Assembly: GCF_023631325.1 (NCBI RefSeq)
Contig: NZ_JALQDG010000042.1
Span: 335,095-399,094, forward strand
Direction of reading: 5' to 3'
DNA: 64,000 bases
Origin: Caballeronia sp. INDeC2
Lineage (GTDB): Bacteria; Pseudomonadota; Gammaproteobacteria; Burkholderiales; Burkholderiaceae
The translations under genes and the position numbers were made by a program. Below are positions 42,882-51,759 of this stretch, one piece after another (position 1 is the stretch's first letter; every line of letters begins with the position of its first letter). The notes below the pieces were generated by a model, which worked only from the letters and a program-made list of their open reading frames with translations, made no database searches and was not told the DNA's origin.

Positions 42882-43835
42882 TCACATCTGCACTGCGTGT
42901 TCAGGTTGATCCATGAGAGATTCGCGCTCGCTTGCCCGCATGCCATAGACGTCGAGAAGGTCTTCACAGAAGGCTCGTACGATCGGTTTGTCGGCCATGC
43001 CGCGTTTCATCGCGAGATGCAGCGGCACGTCGAAGCCGAAAGCGCTGCGCCCGAGCACGCGGATCAGGCCGCGCTGCTCGAACGGTTCAGCGTGATGCGT
43101 GGGCAGATAGCCGATATGGCTGCCCGAAAGAATCAGCACCGTGGCCGCGTCGATGTTGTCCGCAATCGCCGTCACCCGGCGCTCGCCAATGCTCGCGAGT
43201 TCTTCGGGCACCGGATAGCTGCGCCAAATCCAGTCGTGCGCGCGCAGATCGTCGAACGTCACGTGCGGATCGGCATGAAAGAGCGGATGCCCGCGCCCGC
43301 AACAAATCACTTGCCGCTCGCTGAAGAGCCGCCTGTACGACAGCCCCGCGACGCGATGCCAGAAGTAGCCGATCGCGATATCGAGCTGCTGATTCACGAG
43401 GCTTTCTTCGAGCTCCTGCGGCGGCGCCACGTGCATCGCGAAGCGCACGGCCTGATCGCGCTTGCGAAATGTGCCGATGGCTTCGGCGAGCCGCGTGTTC
43501 TCGACGTGCGATGCCTGCCCGATCAAACCGATCGACAACGTGCCGACGAGCTTGCGATCGATATCGCGCACCTGCGCAACGAATTGCGATGTCGCCGCGA
43601 TCAGCGCACGCGCCGATGCCACGAAACGCTCGCCTTTCGACGTGAGCCGAAAGCCGCCGCGCCCGCGTTCGCAGAGCCGGAAGCCCATGCGCGCTTCGAG
43701 TGCGGAGAGTTGCGAGCTGATGGTCGACTGGCGCACGCCGAGCGTCGCTTCGGCGGCGGTGATGCCGCGCGCGTCGACCACTGCAAGAAAGACGCGCACG
43801 AGGCGAAGGTCGAGATCGGAGGTATTGGAGAACAT
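42882..43835 (-). CDS. LysR-family transcriptional regulator
   Basis: 317 residues. The N-terminal HTH is DLRLVRVFLAVVDARGITAAEATLGVRQSTISSQLSALEARMGFRLCERGRGG, followed by a substrate-binding domain with VGTLSIGLIGQASHVENTRL. It lies 15 bp downstream of the FAD oxidoreductase gene, on the same strand and probably in the same transcript, and upstream of the NCS1 permease. A regulator of this amine catabolic island is likely. The last residues are rich in Glu and Gln. Confidence 0.88.
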   Translation of the reverse strand: MFSNTSDLDLRLVRVFLAVVDARGITAAEATLGVRQSTISSQLSALEARMGFRLCERGRGGFRLTSKGERFVASARALIAATSQFVAQVRDIDRKLVGTLSIGLIGQASHVENTRLAEAIGTFRKRDQAVRFAMHVAPPQELEESLVNQQLDIAIGYFWHRVAGLSYRRLFSERQVICCGRGHPLFHADPHVTFDDLRAHDWIWRSYPVPEELASIGERRVTAIADNIDAATVLILSGSHIGYLPTHHAEPFEQRGLIRVLGRSAFGFDVPLHLAMKRGMADKPIVRAFCEDLLDVYGMRASERESLMDQPEHAVQM

Positions 43836-43850
43836 AGGGTTACGCCGCGC

Positions 43851-45323
43851 TCACATCGGGAAGCCCATCGCCTTGATGCCCTTGATCCACGCGCGCTTCC
43901 AGCCGCCTTCGGCATCGGCGCCGTCGAACGCATGGAAAGTCACCTTGGCGGCCAGCCATCGCACCGGCTCGGGCGGGATGTATGTCGGACTCTGATTGGC
44001 GATGTCGAGCGCGCGCTCGGGGCTGTCGCGATCGAAGAGGATGTTCAGGCCCATGAACGCGCCGAAGCGGCTCGCGGCCACGCCGAAACCTGTATAGCCC
44101 GCGACGAACACGGCCTTGTCGCCGAGATAGCGTTTTGCAAACACCGAACCGCGCGAGCAATAGTCGATCGGGCCGCCCCACGCGTGCGAAAAGCGCACAT
44201 CGCTCAATTGCGGAAAGGTCGTGTAGAACGCTTGCGCGAGACGGTAGTACGTGTCGCGCTTCTGGTCGCGCGGCGGATTCGGATCGCCATCGAAGTGATA
44301 GCTCACCAGGCCGCCGAAGATGATGTTGTTGTTCTTCGTGAGGCGGAAATAGTTAAGCTGCGTGCGCGTGTCGTAGATGCCCTGACGCTGCTTCCAGCCG
44401 ATGCGCGACAGTTGTTCGTCGGTGAGCGGCTCGGTCGCGAGCACGTGATCGCGCACCTGCAAGACGCGCCGGTTGATATCCGGAATGCCCACTTTCGCGG
44501 TCCCGCTGCCGAACAACACGCGCGTCGCACGCACGCTGCCTTCGGGAGTTTTAACGAAGACGCTCGCGCCTTCATCGGTCACGCCGGTCAGCGGACTGTG
44601 TTCGTAGAGGCGCACGCCGAGTTCGAGCGCCGCGCGCTTGAGGCCCCACGCGAGCTTGGCCGGATGCACGATGCCGCTGCGATTGCGCGACCAGAGCGCG
44701 CCCGCGAACAAGGGGGAATCGAGTTGTTCGCGCGTGGCCGCTGCGTCGAGCAGCACGACGTCGTGGCCATACGATTTATGCAGATCGTGATCGGCGCGCA
44801 GATGATCGACATGATCGGGATCGACGGCCACCGTCATCTCGCCGTTCCATTCGATGTCGGCGTCGATGCCGTAGCGCTCGAGTGTCGCCTCGAAGCCGTC
44901 GAGATTGCGCTGGCCGAACGCTTCGAGCTGCGCGATATCGTCCGGGAACACGCGCACGGCGTTGGGCAGGCCGTGCATCACCGAAGTCGAGATGATGCCG
45001 CCCGCGCGCCCCGATGCGCCATGCGCGACGCGGCCCGCTTCGATCAGCACGACATCGAGCTCGGGCATCTGTTCCTTCGCCTGCACCGCGGCCCACAGAC
45101 CGGTGAAGCCGCCGCCGACGATCAGCAGATCGGCGCGCGTATCGGTCGCAAGTGCCGGTTCGGCGGGCGGCTCGGCGGGATTGTCGAGCCAGTAAGGCAT
45201 GAGGCGCGTGCGGGCCAGCGCTTCCTGGACGGTCAATTCGGCAGACGTGCGACGCACGCCGCGCGGCGCCTCGTGCGCGGGCGTGGCGATGTCCGCTTCG
45301 AAAAGTTGCGCGCTTTCGTTCAT
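43851..45323 (-). CDS. FAD-dependent amine oxidoreductase (DAO family, PuuB-like)
   Basis: 490-residue oxidase with a non-conserved N-terminal 50 residues (ELTVQEALARTRLMPYWLDNP), then the dinucleotide motif DLLIVGGGFTGLWAAVQAKEQ, VLIEAGRVAHGASGRAGG and a C-terminal FVAGYTGFGVAASRFGAFMG FAD-binding block. The layout fits gamma-glutamylputrescine oxidase and related amine oxidases. Together with guanidinobutyrase and an aldehyde dehydrogenase next door, it could oxidise a guanidino or polyamine substrate to an aldehyde. Good ribosome site (GAGGAGGAG). Confidence 0.87.
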   Translation of the reverse strand: MNESAQLFEADIATPAHEAPRGVRRTSAELTVQEALARTRLMPYWLDNPAEPPAEPALATDTRADLLIVGGGFTGLWAAVQAKEQMPELDVVLIEAGRVAHGASGRAGGIISTSVMHGLPNAVRVFPDDIAQLEAFGQRNLDGFEATLERYGIDADIEWNGEMTVAVDPDHVDHLRADHDLHKSYGHDVVLLDAAATREQLDSPLFAGALWSRNRSGIVHPAKLAWGLKRAALELGVRLYEHSPLTGVTDEGASVFVKTPEGSVRATRVLFGSGTAKVGIPDINRRVLQVRDHVLATEPLTDEQLSRIGWKQRQGIYDTRTQLNYFRLTKNNNIIFGGLVSYHFDGDPNPPRDQKRDTYYRLAQAFYTTFPQLSDVRFSHAWGGPIDYCSRGSVFAKRYLGDKAVFVAGYTGFGVAASRFGAFMGLNILFDRDSPERALDIANQSPTYIPPEPVRWLAAKVTFHAFDGADAEGGWKRAWIKGIKAMGFPM

Positions 45324-45357
45324 GACGTGTCTCCTCCTCGGGCGCGGCGCGCGACGG

Positions 45358-45705
45358 TTATTGCTGCGGTTCGAGCACGACGTAGAACTTCTTCGCGTCC
45401 TCGATGGTTTCCCAGCGGCCCGCGAAACCTGCGGGCAGCAGATAGCCCTGCCCCGCCGCGAATTCCTTGCGGCCGCCGTTCACGTCGGTCAGCGCGACCT
45501 TGCCTTCGACGAGCCACACCGCTTCGTCGGCGGTCGTCGCGGGGAAATCGACGGCGCCGGCCTTGCCTTCCCAGAAGCCGATCACGTAGTTGCCGCTTCG
45601 GCCTTCGGCCGCGCGCCAGTCGCTTTCATCCATGCCGTAGTCGAGCCTCGTGAACTGCCCAATGCCCTCGCCCAGCGGTGCGATGTCCTGAATCAGCTTG
45701 CTCAT
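45358..45705 (-). CDS. Cupin-domain protein (Cupin_3)
   Basis: 115 residues forming one small cupin: GNYVIGFWEGKAGAVDF, TADEAVWLVEGKVALTDVNGG, and FAAGQGYLLPAGFAGRWETIED. The metal-binding His residues of classic cupins are largely absent, as in the Cupin_3 group. It lies 34 bp before the FAD oxidase gene, the usual partner of such cupins in amine catabolic loci. First gene of a minus-strand operon facing a divergent LuxR regulator. Confidence 0.85.
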   Translation of the reverse strand: MSKLIQDIAPLGEGIGQFTRLDYGMDESDWRAAEGRSGNYVIGFWEGKAGAVDFPATTADEAVWLVEGKVALTDVNGGRKEFAAGQGYLLPAGFAGRWETIEDAKKFYVVLEPQQ

Positions 45706-45777
45706 ATGCGTCCTCGGTTGCGTCGGTTTTCATTGAATCGGTGCGCCAAAGTTACCGATTCACGACGCCCTGGTATG

Positions 45778-45793
45778 CCCCCCCGCAGGGGGG
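45778..45793. promoter_or_regulatory. C/G-run palindrome in divergent promoter region
   Basis: A CCCCCCC run at 45778-45784, then GCA, then GGGGGG at 45788-45793, gives a perfect 6+6 inverted repeat. Nearby CCCTT-CTGGC-AAGGG at 45844-45858 makes a second. Both lie between the cupin and LuxR-type genes and are candidate operators of that regulator. Confidence 0.45.
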
Positions 45794-45867
45794 ACAAGCC
45801 GCGTTTAGCGAGGCACGGGTAAATACCTAGATGTGCAGAAAACCCCTTCTGGCAAGGGCTATAACGC

Positions 45868-46752
45868 ATGGTCTACAATCGGAGGGACTCTTCTTCGCGG
45901 CGCGCCATGCTGCTCAACGTACCTTCGCTCAATCACGATCAAGCCGAGTTCCCGCTCTCGTTCAAGACGCTTGGCAAAGTCATCGAAGCTGTCGGCACAC
46001 CGGATTTCGTGCCGCGTCTCACGCTGCTTCTCAATGAAGTCGTGCCGCTCAATGTCGTGCATATCGAGCGCTCGCGCGTGGACCGCAGCAAGCCCACGGG
46101 CTTTCGCTGCGAGTGGATCGGCAGCAGCGGCGTGGGCATGGACACGGGCGTGATTGCCGAAGTGATGACGCTCTACTACGACCGCTTCTACGACAGCGAT
46201 CCGCTCTTCGCCGGCATTCGCGGCAAGATCGGCACGCTGCTCGTGGTGCGCGATATCGGCGCAATACCGCCGGGCGAATTTCGTCAGCGACTCTTCGACG
46301 AAGCGCTCATCGCGCATGAATGCGTGCTCGCACGCGGCACGCCTCACGCGCAGGACTCCATCGCGCTCGAACGTGCGCTCGACGCGCCGCCGTTCACGCT
46401 CGCCGAGATGAACCGCTTTCGCAACGTGAGCGAATTCCTGTTTCCGCTGCTGGAATTGCACGCATCGACGAGCGCGGCGAAACGCGTCGCGCATCCCACG
46501 TCGTTCCTGCATCCGCTCGCGCAATTCGACGCGCGCATCGCCGCCGACGACGTGCGCCTGTCCAAACGCGAATACGAAATCTGCACGCATCTCATCACGG
46601 GCCGCACGGTGCCCGAGGCTGCGGAGATCATCGGCGTGCGCATCGGCACCGCGGAATCGTATGTGAAGCGCGCGTTCGCGAAGCTCGGCGTGCGCACCAA
46701 GCGCGACCTGATCGCGTGGGGGCAGGCTTGTCCGCGTCTCGCGGCCACCTGA
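45868..46752 (+). CDS. LuxR-family HTH transcriptional regulator
   Basis: 294 residues. The N-terminal 200 residues form a sensor of unknown ligand (FKTLGKVIEAVGTPDFVPRLTLLLNEVVPLNVVHIERS), not clearly an autoinducer-binding domain. The C-terminal 65 residues are a LuxR HTH (LSKREYEICTHLITGRTVPEAAEIIGVRIGTAESYVKRAFAKLGVRTKRDLIAW). Divergent from the cupin-oxidase operon and upstream of gbuA, so it probably controls both. The start could also be ATG 45907. AAGGG before 45868 favours the longer form. Confidence 0.85.
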   Translation: MVYNRRDSSSRRAMLLNVPSLNHDQAEFPLSFKTLGKVIEAVGTPDFVPRLTLLLNEVVPLNVVHIERSRVDRSKPTGFRCEWIGSSGVGMDTGVIAEVMTLYYDRFYDSDPLFAGIRGKIGTLLVVRDIGAIPPGEFRQRLFDEALIAHECVLARGTPHAQDSIALERALDAPPFTLAEMNRFRNVSEFLFPLLELHASTSAAKRVAHPTSFLHPLAQFDARIAADDVRLSKREYEICTHLITGRTVPEAAEIIGVRIGTAESYVKRAFAKLGVRTKRDLIAWGQACPRLAAT

Positions 46753-46760
46753 AGCCCCGC

Positions 46761-46784
46761 TCACATCGAATCGGCTCGATGTGA
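46761..46784. promoter_or_regulatory. Inverted repeat between LuxR-type gene and gbuA
   Basis: TCACATCGA-ATCGGC-TCGATGTGA, perfect 9-bp arms, 8 bp after the regulator stop codon and about 80 bp before gbuA. There is no T-run. It could end the regulator mRNA or be an operator for gbuA. Confidence 0.55.
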
Positions 46785-46863
46785 ACATTTCGACTTCGTG
46801 ATTTGCGCGGCCGTCTCGTCGCCTAACATCGCCCCGTCCATACAACGATGACGGGAGATGCCG

Positions 46864-47829
46864 ATGCAGCGCGAACTCAACCAGCCGCTCGGCGGCAACG
46901 ACATGCCGCGTTTCGGCGGCATCGCGACCATGATGCGGTTGCCGCAAGCGGCCAGCACCGAAGGCCTCGACGCGTGTTTCGTCGGCGTGCCGCTCGATAT
47001 CGGCACGTCGAACCGTTCGGGCGCGCGCTTCGGGCCGCGCCAGATCCGCACGGAATCCGTGCTGCTGCGCCCGTACAACATGGCGACGCGCGCCGCGCCC
47101 TTCGATTCGCTGCAGGTGGCCGATATCGGCGACGTCGCCACCAATCCCTATGACTTGAAGGATTCGATCCGCTTGATCGAATCGGCCTACGACGCGATCG
47201 TCGCGAACGGCTGCCGTCCGATCACGCTCGGCGGCGATCACACGATCGCGTGGCCGATCCTGCGCGCGTTGCACAAGAAGTACGGGAAGGTTGCCGTGGT
47301 GCATGTCGATGCGCACGCCGACGTCAACGACACGATGTTCGGCGAAAAGATCGCGCACGGCACGCCGTTTCGCCGCGCGGTGGAAGACGGTCTGCTTCAG
47401 TGCGACAAGGTCACGCAAATCGGCCTGCGCGGCACCGGCTATCACGCCGACGACTTCGACTGGTGCCGCGATCAGGGTTTCACCGTCGTGCAGGCGGAAG
47501 CCTGCTGGAACCGGTCGCTCGCGCCGCTCATGGAAGAAGTGCGCGCGCGCGTGGGCGACACACCCGTCTATCTGAGTTTCGATGTCGACGGGCTCGATCC
47601 CGCGTTCGCGCCCGGCACCGGCACGCCCGAAGTGGGCGGCCTGACCGTGCAGCAAGGCCTCGAAATCGTGCGCGGCATGAAGGGGCTCAACGTCGTGGGT
47701 GCGGATCTCGTCGAGGTATCGCCGCCTTACGATCAGGCCGGCACGACCGCACTCGTCGGCGCCAATCTCGCGTTCGAAATGCTCTGCGTGATGCCGGGCG
47801 TCGCCTATCGGTCCAACACGCGAGGATGA
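46864..47829 (+). CDS. gbuA: Guanidinobutyrase
   Basis: 321-residue manganese ureohydrolase that splits 4-guanidinobutyrate to 4-aminobutyrate and urea. The opening QRELNQPLGGNDMPRFGGIATMMRLP and the LDIGTSNRSGARFGPRQIR block closely follow the characterised Pseudomonas guanidinobutyrase. Metal ligands are in GGDHT, HVDAHADV and SFDVDGLDP, all intact. I take the ATG at 46864, spaced correctly from GGGAG, over the one at 46858. The aldehyde dehydrogenase gene starts 3 bp after its stop codon. Confidence 0.88.
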   Translation: MQRELNQPLGGNDMPRFGGIATMMRLPQAASTEGLDACFVGVPLDIGTSNRSGARFGPRQIRTESVLLRPYNMATRAAPFDSLQVADIGDVATNPYDLKDSIRLIESAYDAIVANGCRPITLGGDHTIAWPILRALHKKYGKVAVVHVDAHADVNDTMFGEKIAHGTPFRRAVEDGLLQCDKVTQIGLRGTGYHADDFDWCRDQGFTVVQAEACWNRSLAPLMEEVRARVGDTPVYLSFDVDGLDPAFAPGTGTPEVGGLTVQQGLEIVRGMKGLNVVGADLVEVSPPYDQAGTTALVGANLAFEMLCVMPGVAYRSNTRG

Positions 47830-47831
47830 AC

Positions 47832-49316
47832 ATGGCCGCTCGACTCGAACGACATCCCGAAGACGGCTCGATCTTGCTGCCCGCCGCGACGATCGCGGGC
47901 ACGCGCTACGGCGCGTCGAACTGGGAAGCGGGCAATGAAATACATAACGCGTCGACGGGCGAGGTCATCGGCTGGCAGGAACATGCCTATGCCGCGCAAA
48001 TCGATGCCGCCGTGCGTGCGGCGCGCGCCGCGCTCGATGCGTGGCGCAACAGAACACCTGCTGCGCGCGGCGCGGTGCTGCGCAAGATTGCCGAACTGCT
48101 CGCAACGGACCGCGAGCGTCTGAGCGCGATGCAGCAGCAAGTGAGCGGCAAGCCTCCGCTCGAAGCCGATACCGACGTCAGCGACGCCATCGCCACGTTC
48201 GATTACTACGCGGGCCTGTGCGAAGACACGTCGCTCTTCGCCGCCGACACGCTCGCCTTGCCCGATGACACCGTGACAGGCGAGCGCCATTACGAAGCGG
48301 TCGGCGTGGCCGCGCTGATCGTGCCGTGGAACTTCCCGATGGTCACGACCTCGTGGAAGATCGCGCCCGCGCTCGCGGCGGGTTGTACGGTGGTGTTGAA
48401 ACCGTCGGAGTTCACCTCGCCGGTCGAGCACGGGCTCGCGGAGATCATGACGGCGGCGGGCGTGCCCGATGGCGTCGTGAATCTCGTGAACGGCGGCGGC
48501 GAAGTGGGCGCGCAACTCGCGGCGCATCCGCTCATCGAAAAGATTTCGTTCACGGGCAGCACGGCCGTCGGCCGCAAAGTGATGCAGGCCGCGGCGCAGG
48601 ACATGAAGCGTGTGACGCTGGAACTCGGCGGCAAGTCCGCGTTGATCGTGCGGGCCGATGCGGACATCGAACACGCGGTCGCGCTCGCGGTCAGTGGCGC
48701 GTTCACGAACGCGGGGCAGATGTGCTCGGCGACCTCGCGCATCATCGTGCACGACGATGTCTATCGCAAGTTCATGGCCGGCTTCGAAGCGGCGGTGCGC
48801 GCGCTCGTGATCGCGTCGCCGCGGACCGAAAACGTCGCGATGGGCCCGCTCGTTTCCAGCGCGCAGCGTGCGCGCGTGAAAGCGCTGCTGGAGCAAGGCA
48901 TCGCCGACGGCGCGACGATCGCTTTCAGCGGCGCGCTCGACAGCGCCTGTGCGGACGGGTTCTTCATGGCGCCCGTCGTCATCGCCGAGCCGGATGCGGC
49001 GAACGTGTTGTGGACGGACGAAGTGTTCGGGCCGGTCGCGTGTGTGAAGTCGTTCCGAACCGACGACGAAGCCATCGCGCTCGCCAACGACACGCGCTAT
49101 GGACTCGTGGCGACGGTCGTCACGCGCGATGACGACGCCGCACGGCGCTATCGCAATGCGCTGCGTGCGGGGCTCGTGTGGATCAACACGCCGCAATTGA
49201 TCTTCCCGCAAGTGTGTTGGGGCGGGCTGGGCTTGAGCGGCATCGGGCGCGAACTCGGTCTTGCGGGGTTGCGCAGCTATCAGGAAGTGCGCCACACCAT
49301 CGCGTCAGGCCGATAA
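47832..49316 (+). CDS. Aldehyde dehydrogenase, probable guanidino- or aminobutyraldehyde dehydrogenase
   Basis: 494-residue NAD(P)-dependent aldehyde dehydrogenase. Catalytic Glu in LELGGKSALIV and Cys in NAGQMCSATSR, with the cofactor segment PWNFPMVTTSWKIAPALAAGCTVVLKPSE. Most like the betaine/aminobutyraldehyde group. Start at ATG 47832 (GAGG 6 nt before). An ATG at 47826 overlapping the gbuA stop is an alternative. It would make guanidinobutyrate for GbuA or oxidise the downstream 4-carbon semialdehyde. Confidence 0.88.
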   Translation: MAARLERHPEDGSILLPAATIAGTRYGASNWEAGNEIHNASTGEVIGWQEHAYAAQIDAAVRAARAALDAWRNRTPAARGAVLRKIAELLATDRERLSAMQQQVSGKPPLEADTDVSDAIATFDYYAGLCEDTSLFAADTLALPDDTVTGERHYEAVGVAALIVPWNFPMVTTSWKIAPALAAGCTVVLKPSEFTSPVEHGLAEIMTAAGVPDGVVNLVNGGGEVGAQLAAHPLIEKISFTGSTAVGRKVMQAAAQDMKRVTLELGGKSALIVRADADIEHAVALAVSGAFTNAGQMCSATSRIIVHDDVYRKFMAGFEAAVRALVIASPRTENVAMGPLVSSAQRARVKALLEQGIADGATIAFSGALDSACADGFFMAPVVIAEPDAANVLWTDEVFGPVACVKSFRTDDEAIALANDTRYGLVATVVTRDDDAARRYRNALRAGLVWINTPQLIFPQVCWGGLGLSGIGRELGLAGLRSYQEVRHTIASGR

Positions 49317-49330
49317 CGTCGAGCGCGGCA

Positions 49331-50260
49331 TCAACGCGCCCGCATTCGCCGCCCCATCTCGACGCCGAGCTTGCGCGCCTGTTCCGCGATGATCCCGCAA
49401 AACGCGTCGGTGAACGAGCTGCCTGGCCGAAGCGACGGGCGCAGCATCGCGATCCGGCGCGGCGGGATCGTGTCGAGCGGAACGAACGCCAGTCCTTCGG
49501 CATCGATCGACGCCGCCGTGAGACTTTCGACGATCGCGCGCTGACCCTTCGACTGCACCATTCGGCAGGCAAGCGCGGAACTCGACACGCGCGCATGAAC
49601 CCTGCGGCCGGCATCGCCCGACGCAAGCAGCGCCTGCAATTCAGGGATGCTTTCGAGCGCGCCCACGGTCGTCAGCGCGACATCGTGAAGCTCGGCGATA
49701 CGCACCGAGCGCCGCTTCGCGAGCGGATCATCCGATGGCATCGCGCAGACGATCGTCGAATCGAGCAAATGCTGCTCCGTGACGTTCTTCATCTCCCGGA
49801 ATGGCGCGCAGATACCCAGATCGACTTGCTGGCTCTCGACCAGATCGAGCATCTTCTCCGCGTTCTCGATCGCAACCTCCACGAAGACTTTCGGAAAGCG
49901 CGCCTGAAACTCGGCAATCGCTTCGGGCAGCAATCGTTCCGTGATCGCCGGATAGGCGCAGATGCTCAGGCGCCCGAGCGTGCCGGTGCGCAGTCCATCG
50001 GCGAGTTCGTTCAAGGCGCGCAAACTGGCGTTGGCGCGCTCGGTCTGCTCGAACAGCAGAATCGCTTCGGCCGTCGGCAGCAGGCGGCCCTTCTCGCGCT
50101 TGAAGAGCCTCACGCCCAGGCTTTCTTCCAGCGCCTTCAACTGCTTGGTCACAGCGGGCTGCGAGATGTGCATGTTCTGCGCCGCGGCGGTGAGCGTCCG
50201 GCAGCGCACCACCTCGTACAGCAACTCGACCTGATGGTAGTTGAGCGTCGGCCTGGCCAT
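49331..50260 (-). CDS. LysR-family transcriptional regulator
   Basis: 309 residues starting at ATG 50260 after CCGGAG. HTH: LNYHQVELLYEVVRCRTLTAAAQNMHISQPAVTKQLKALEESLGVRLFKREKGR. The substrate domain begins LGRLSICAYPAITERLLPEAIAEF. It is divergent from an MFS transporter, ureohydrolase and HutD gene set and convergent with the aldehyde dehydrogenase. A palindrome in the divergent spacer is its likely operator. Confidence 0.9.
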   Translation of the reverse strand: MARPTLNYHQVELLYEVVRCRTLTAAAQNMHISQPAVTKQLKALEESLGVRLFKREKGRLLPTAEAILLFEQTERANASLRALNELADGLRTGTLGRLSICAYPAITERLLPEAIAEFQARFPKVFVEVAIENAEKMLDLVESQQVDLGICAPFREMKNVTEQHLLDSTIVCAMPSDDPLAKRRSVRIAELHDVALTTVGALESIPELQALLASGDAGRRVHARVSSSALACRMVQSKGQRAIVESLTAASIDAEGLAFVPLDTIPPRRIAMLRPSLRPGSSFTDAFCGIIAEQARKLGVEMGRRMRAR

Positions 50261-50291
50261 GTCTACTCCGGATGCGTGCAATCGCCAGAGC

Positions 50292-50306
50292 ATAACCTGC
50301 GGTTAT
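50292..50306. promoter_or_regulatory. LysR-type operator palindrome
   Basis: ATAACC-TGC-GGTTAT, perfect arms around 3 bp, containing a T-N11-A box, in the 149-bp spacer between the divergent LysR and MFS genes. Confidence 0.6.
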
Positions 50307-50409
50307 CGACTCGCGCTCGAAGATGTATTGGCGGACCGGCGCGTTTTTCGCTGAAATTGCAAGCACCTACAGGATGACAGCAGGCTCGCAAAGAGCCGGG
50401 GGACGAACG

Positions 50410-51720
50410 ATGCAGACAATGCCGATCACACGGGCTGAAAAGCCCACGAAATTCAGATGGTTCATGGTGTTCCTCGCGTTTCTCGCGATCGTCACCAATT
50501 ACATGGATCGCGCGAATCTCTCGGTCGCATTGCCGTACATGAATGCGGAATTGCATCTGACGTCGGGCGAATCGGGGCTGATTCTCGGCGCGTTCTTCTG
50601 GACCTACGCGGCGTTCCAGATTCCGGCGGGCATGCTCGTCGACAGGCTCGGCGCAAAAGCCGTGTTCGCCGCCGCCGTCGTGTGGTGGTCGATATTCACG
50701 ATGGCGACGGGCCTCGCGCGCGGCGCGGCGTCGCTGCTCGGCCTGCGATTCTTGCTGGGCGTGGGCGAAGCGGGCGCCTTTCCCGCCGCGACGAAGTTCG
50801 TCGAACGCTGGTTTCCGCCGACGGAGCGCGGCCTTGCCTCCGGCATCTACGATTGCGGCGCGCGCGGCGGCACGCTGATCGCCCTGCCGATCTGCACCGC
50901 GATCATCACGGCTTACGGCTGGAAGGCGTCGTTCCTCTTCACGGGCGCGATCGGGCTCGTGTGGGTCGTCGCGTGGCTCATCGTGGCGAGCGAGTTTCCC
51001 GCACAGAACCGCTTCGTCAACGAGGCAGAAGCGAGGCATATCGAAGAGAACGCGCCCACCGCGAAGCGCCCTGCCGTGCGCATCAAGTGGGGCCGGCTGT
51101 TCACGTCGAAAGTCGTCTGGGCGATGTCGCTAGGCTTCGCGTGCCAGGGCTACGTGATCTATTTCTTCATCACCTGGTATCCGACCTATCTCGTGAAGGA
51201 GCGCGGCTTCACGCTGCTCCAGCTCGGCTTCTACGGCATCCTGCCGGGCCTCGCGGGACTCGTCGGCTCGTGGTTCGGCGGCTGGATCTCCGACCGCATC
51301 GCCGCGAGCCACTACGGCCTGAACTTCGCGCGCAAGTCCTGCATCGTCGTCGGAATGGCGTTGAGCGCGACCATCGGCCTGGCCGGGATCGTCACGCAGG
51401 CATGGCTCGCGTTGCTGCTCCTGTCGATCGCGTTCTTCGGCGTTTCCGTGGCCACGTCGAGCATTCTGGCCCTGCCTGCGGATGTATCCGCGCGCGGCGA
51501 CCGCTCGGTCGCCGGCACGGTCGCCGGATTCCAGAACTGCGTGGCGAATCTCGCGGGCATCGCAAGCCCGGCCGTGGTCGGTTTCCTCAAGGACGCGACG
51601 GGCTCGTTCACGCCGGGTCTCGTGTCCGCGTCGATCGTCGCGCTCGTCGGATGCCTCATCTATATCTTCGCGCTCGGGCCGATTCGTTCCGGCGTGCTGG
51701 ACCACGTCGTCGCCGACTGA
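50410..51720 (+). CDS. MFS transporter, anion:cation symporter (ACS) type
   Basis: 436 residues with twelve spans. ACS marks: NYMDRANLSVALPYMNAELHL, GAFFWTYAAFQIPAGMLVDRLG and LLGVGEAGAFPAATKFVERWFPPTERG. This family imports organic acids such as glucarate, phthalate or hydroxyphenylacetate. It leads an operon with a ureohydrolase and HutD, so a guanidino acid or amido acid substrate is plausible. The start at 50410 gives a normal N-terminus. A longer upstream frame lacks transport sequence. Confidence 0.88.
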   Translation: MQTMPITRAEKPTKFRWFMVFLAFLAIVTNYMDRANLSVALPYMNAELHLTSGESGLILGAFFWTYAAFQIPAGMLVDRLGAKAVFAAAVVWWSIFTMATGLARGAASLLGLRFLLGVGEAGAFPAATKFVERWFPPTERGLASGIYDCGARGGTLIALPICTAIITAYGWKASFLFTGAIGLVWVVAWLIVASEFPAQNRFVNEAEARHIEENAPTAKRPAVRIKWGRLFTSKVVWAMSLGFACQGYVIYFFITWYPTYLVKERGFTLLQLGFYGILPGLAGLVGSWFGGWISDRIAASHYGLNFARKSCIVVGMALSATIGLAGIVTQAWLALLLLSIAFFGVSVATSSILALPADVSARGDRSVAGTVAGFQNCVANLAGIASPAVVGFLKDATGSFTPGLVSASIVALVGCLIYIFALGPIRSGVLDHVVAD

Positions 51721-51759
51721 TACACGGCTCGCGCAATCGTCTTTCTCATCGAGGTCATC

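Noticed and set aside
45868..46752. Quorum-sensing LuxR with autoinducer domain
   Set aside because: The N-terminal part does not show the Trp/Tyr/Asp pattern of autoinducer-binding domains, and no synthase gene is nearby.
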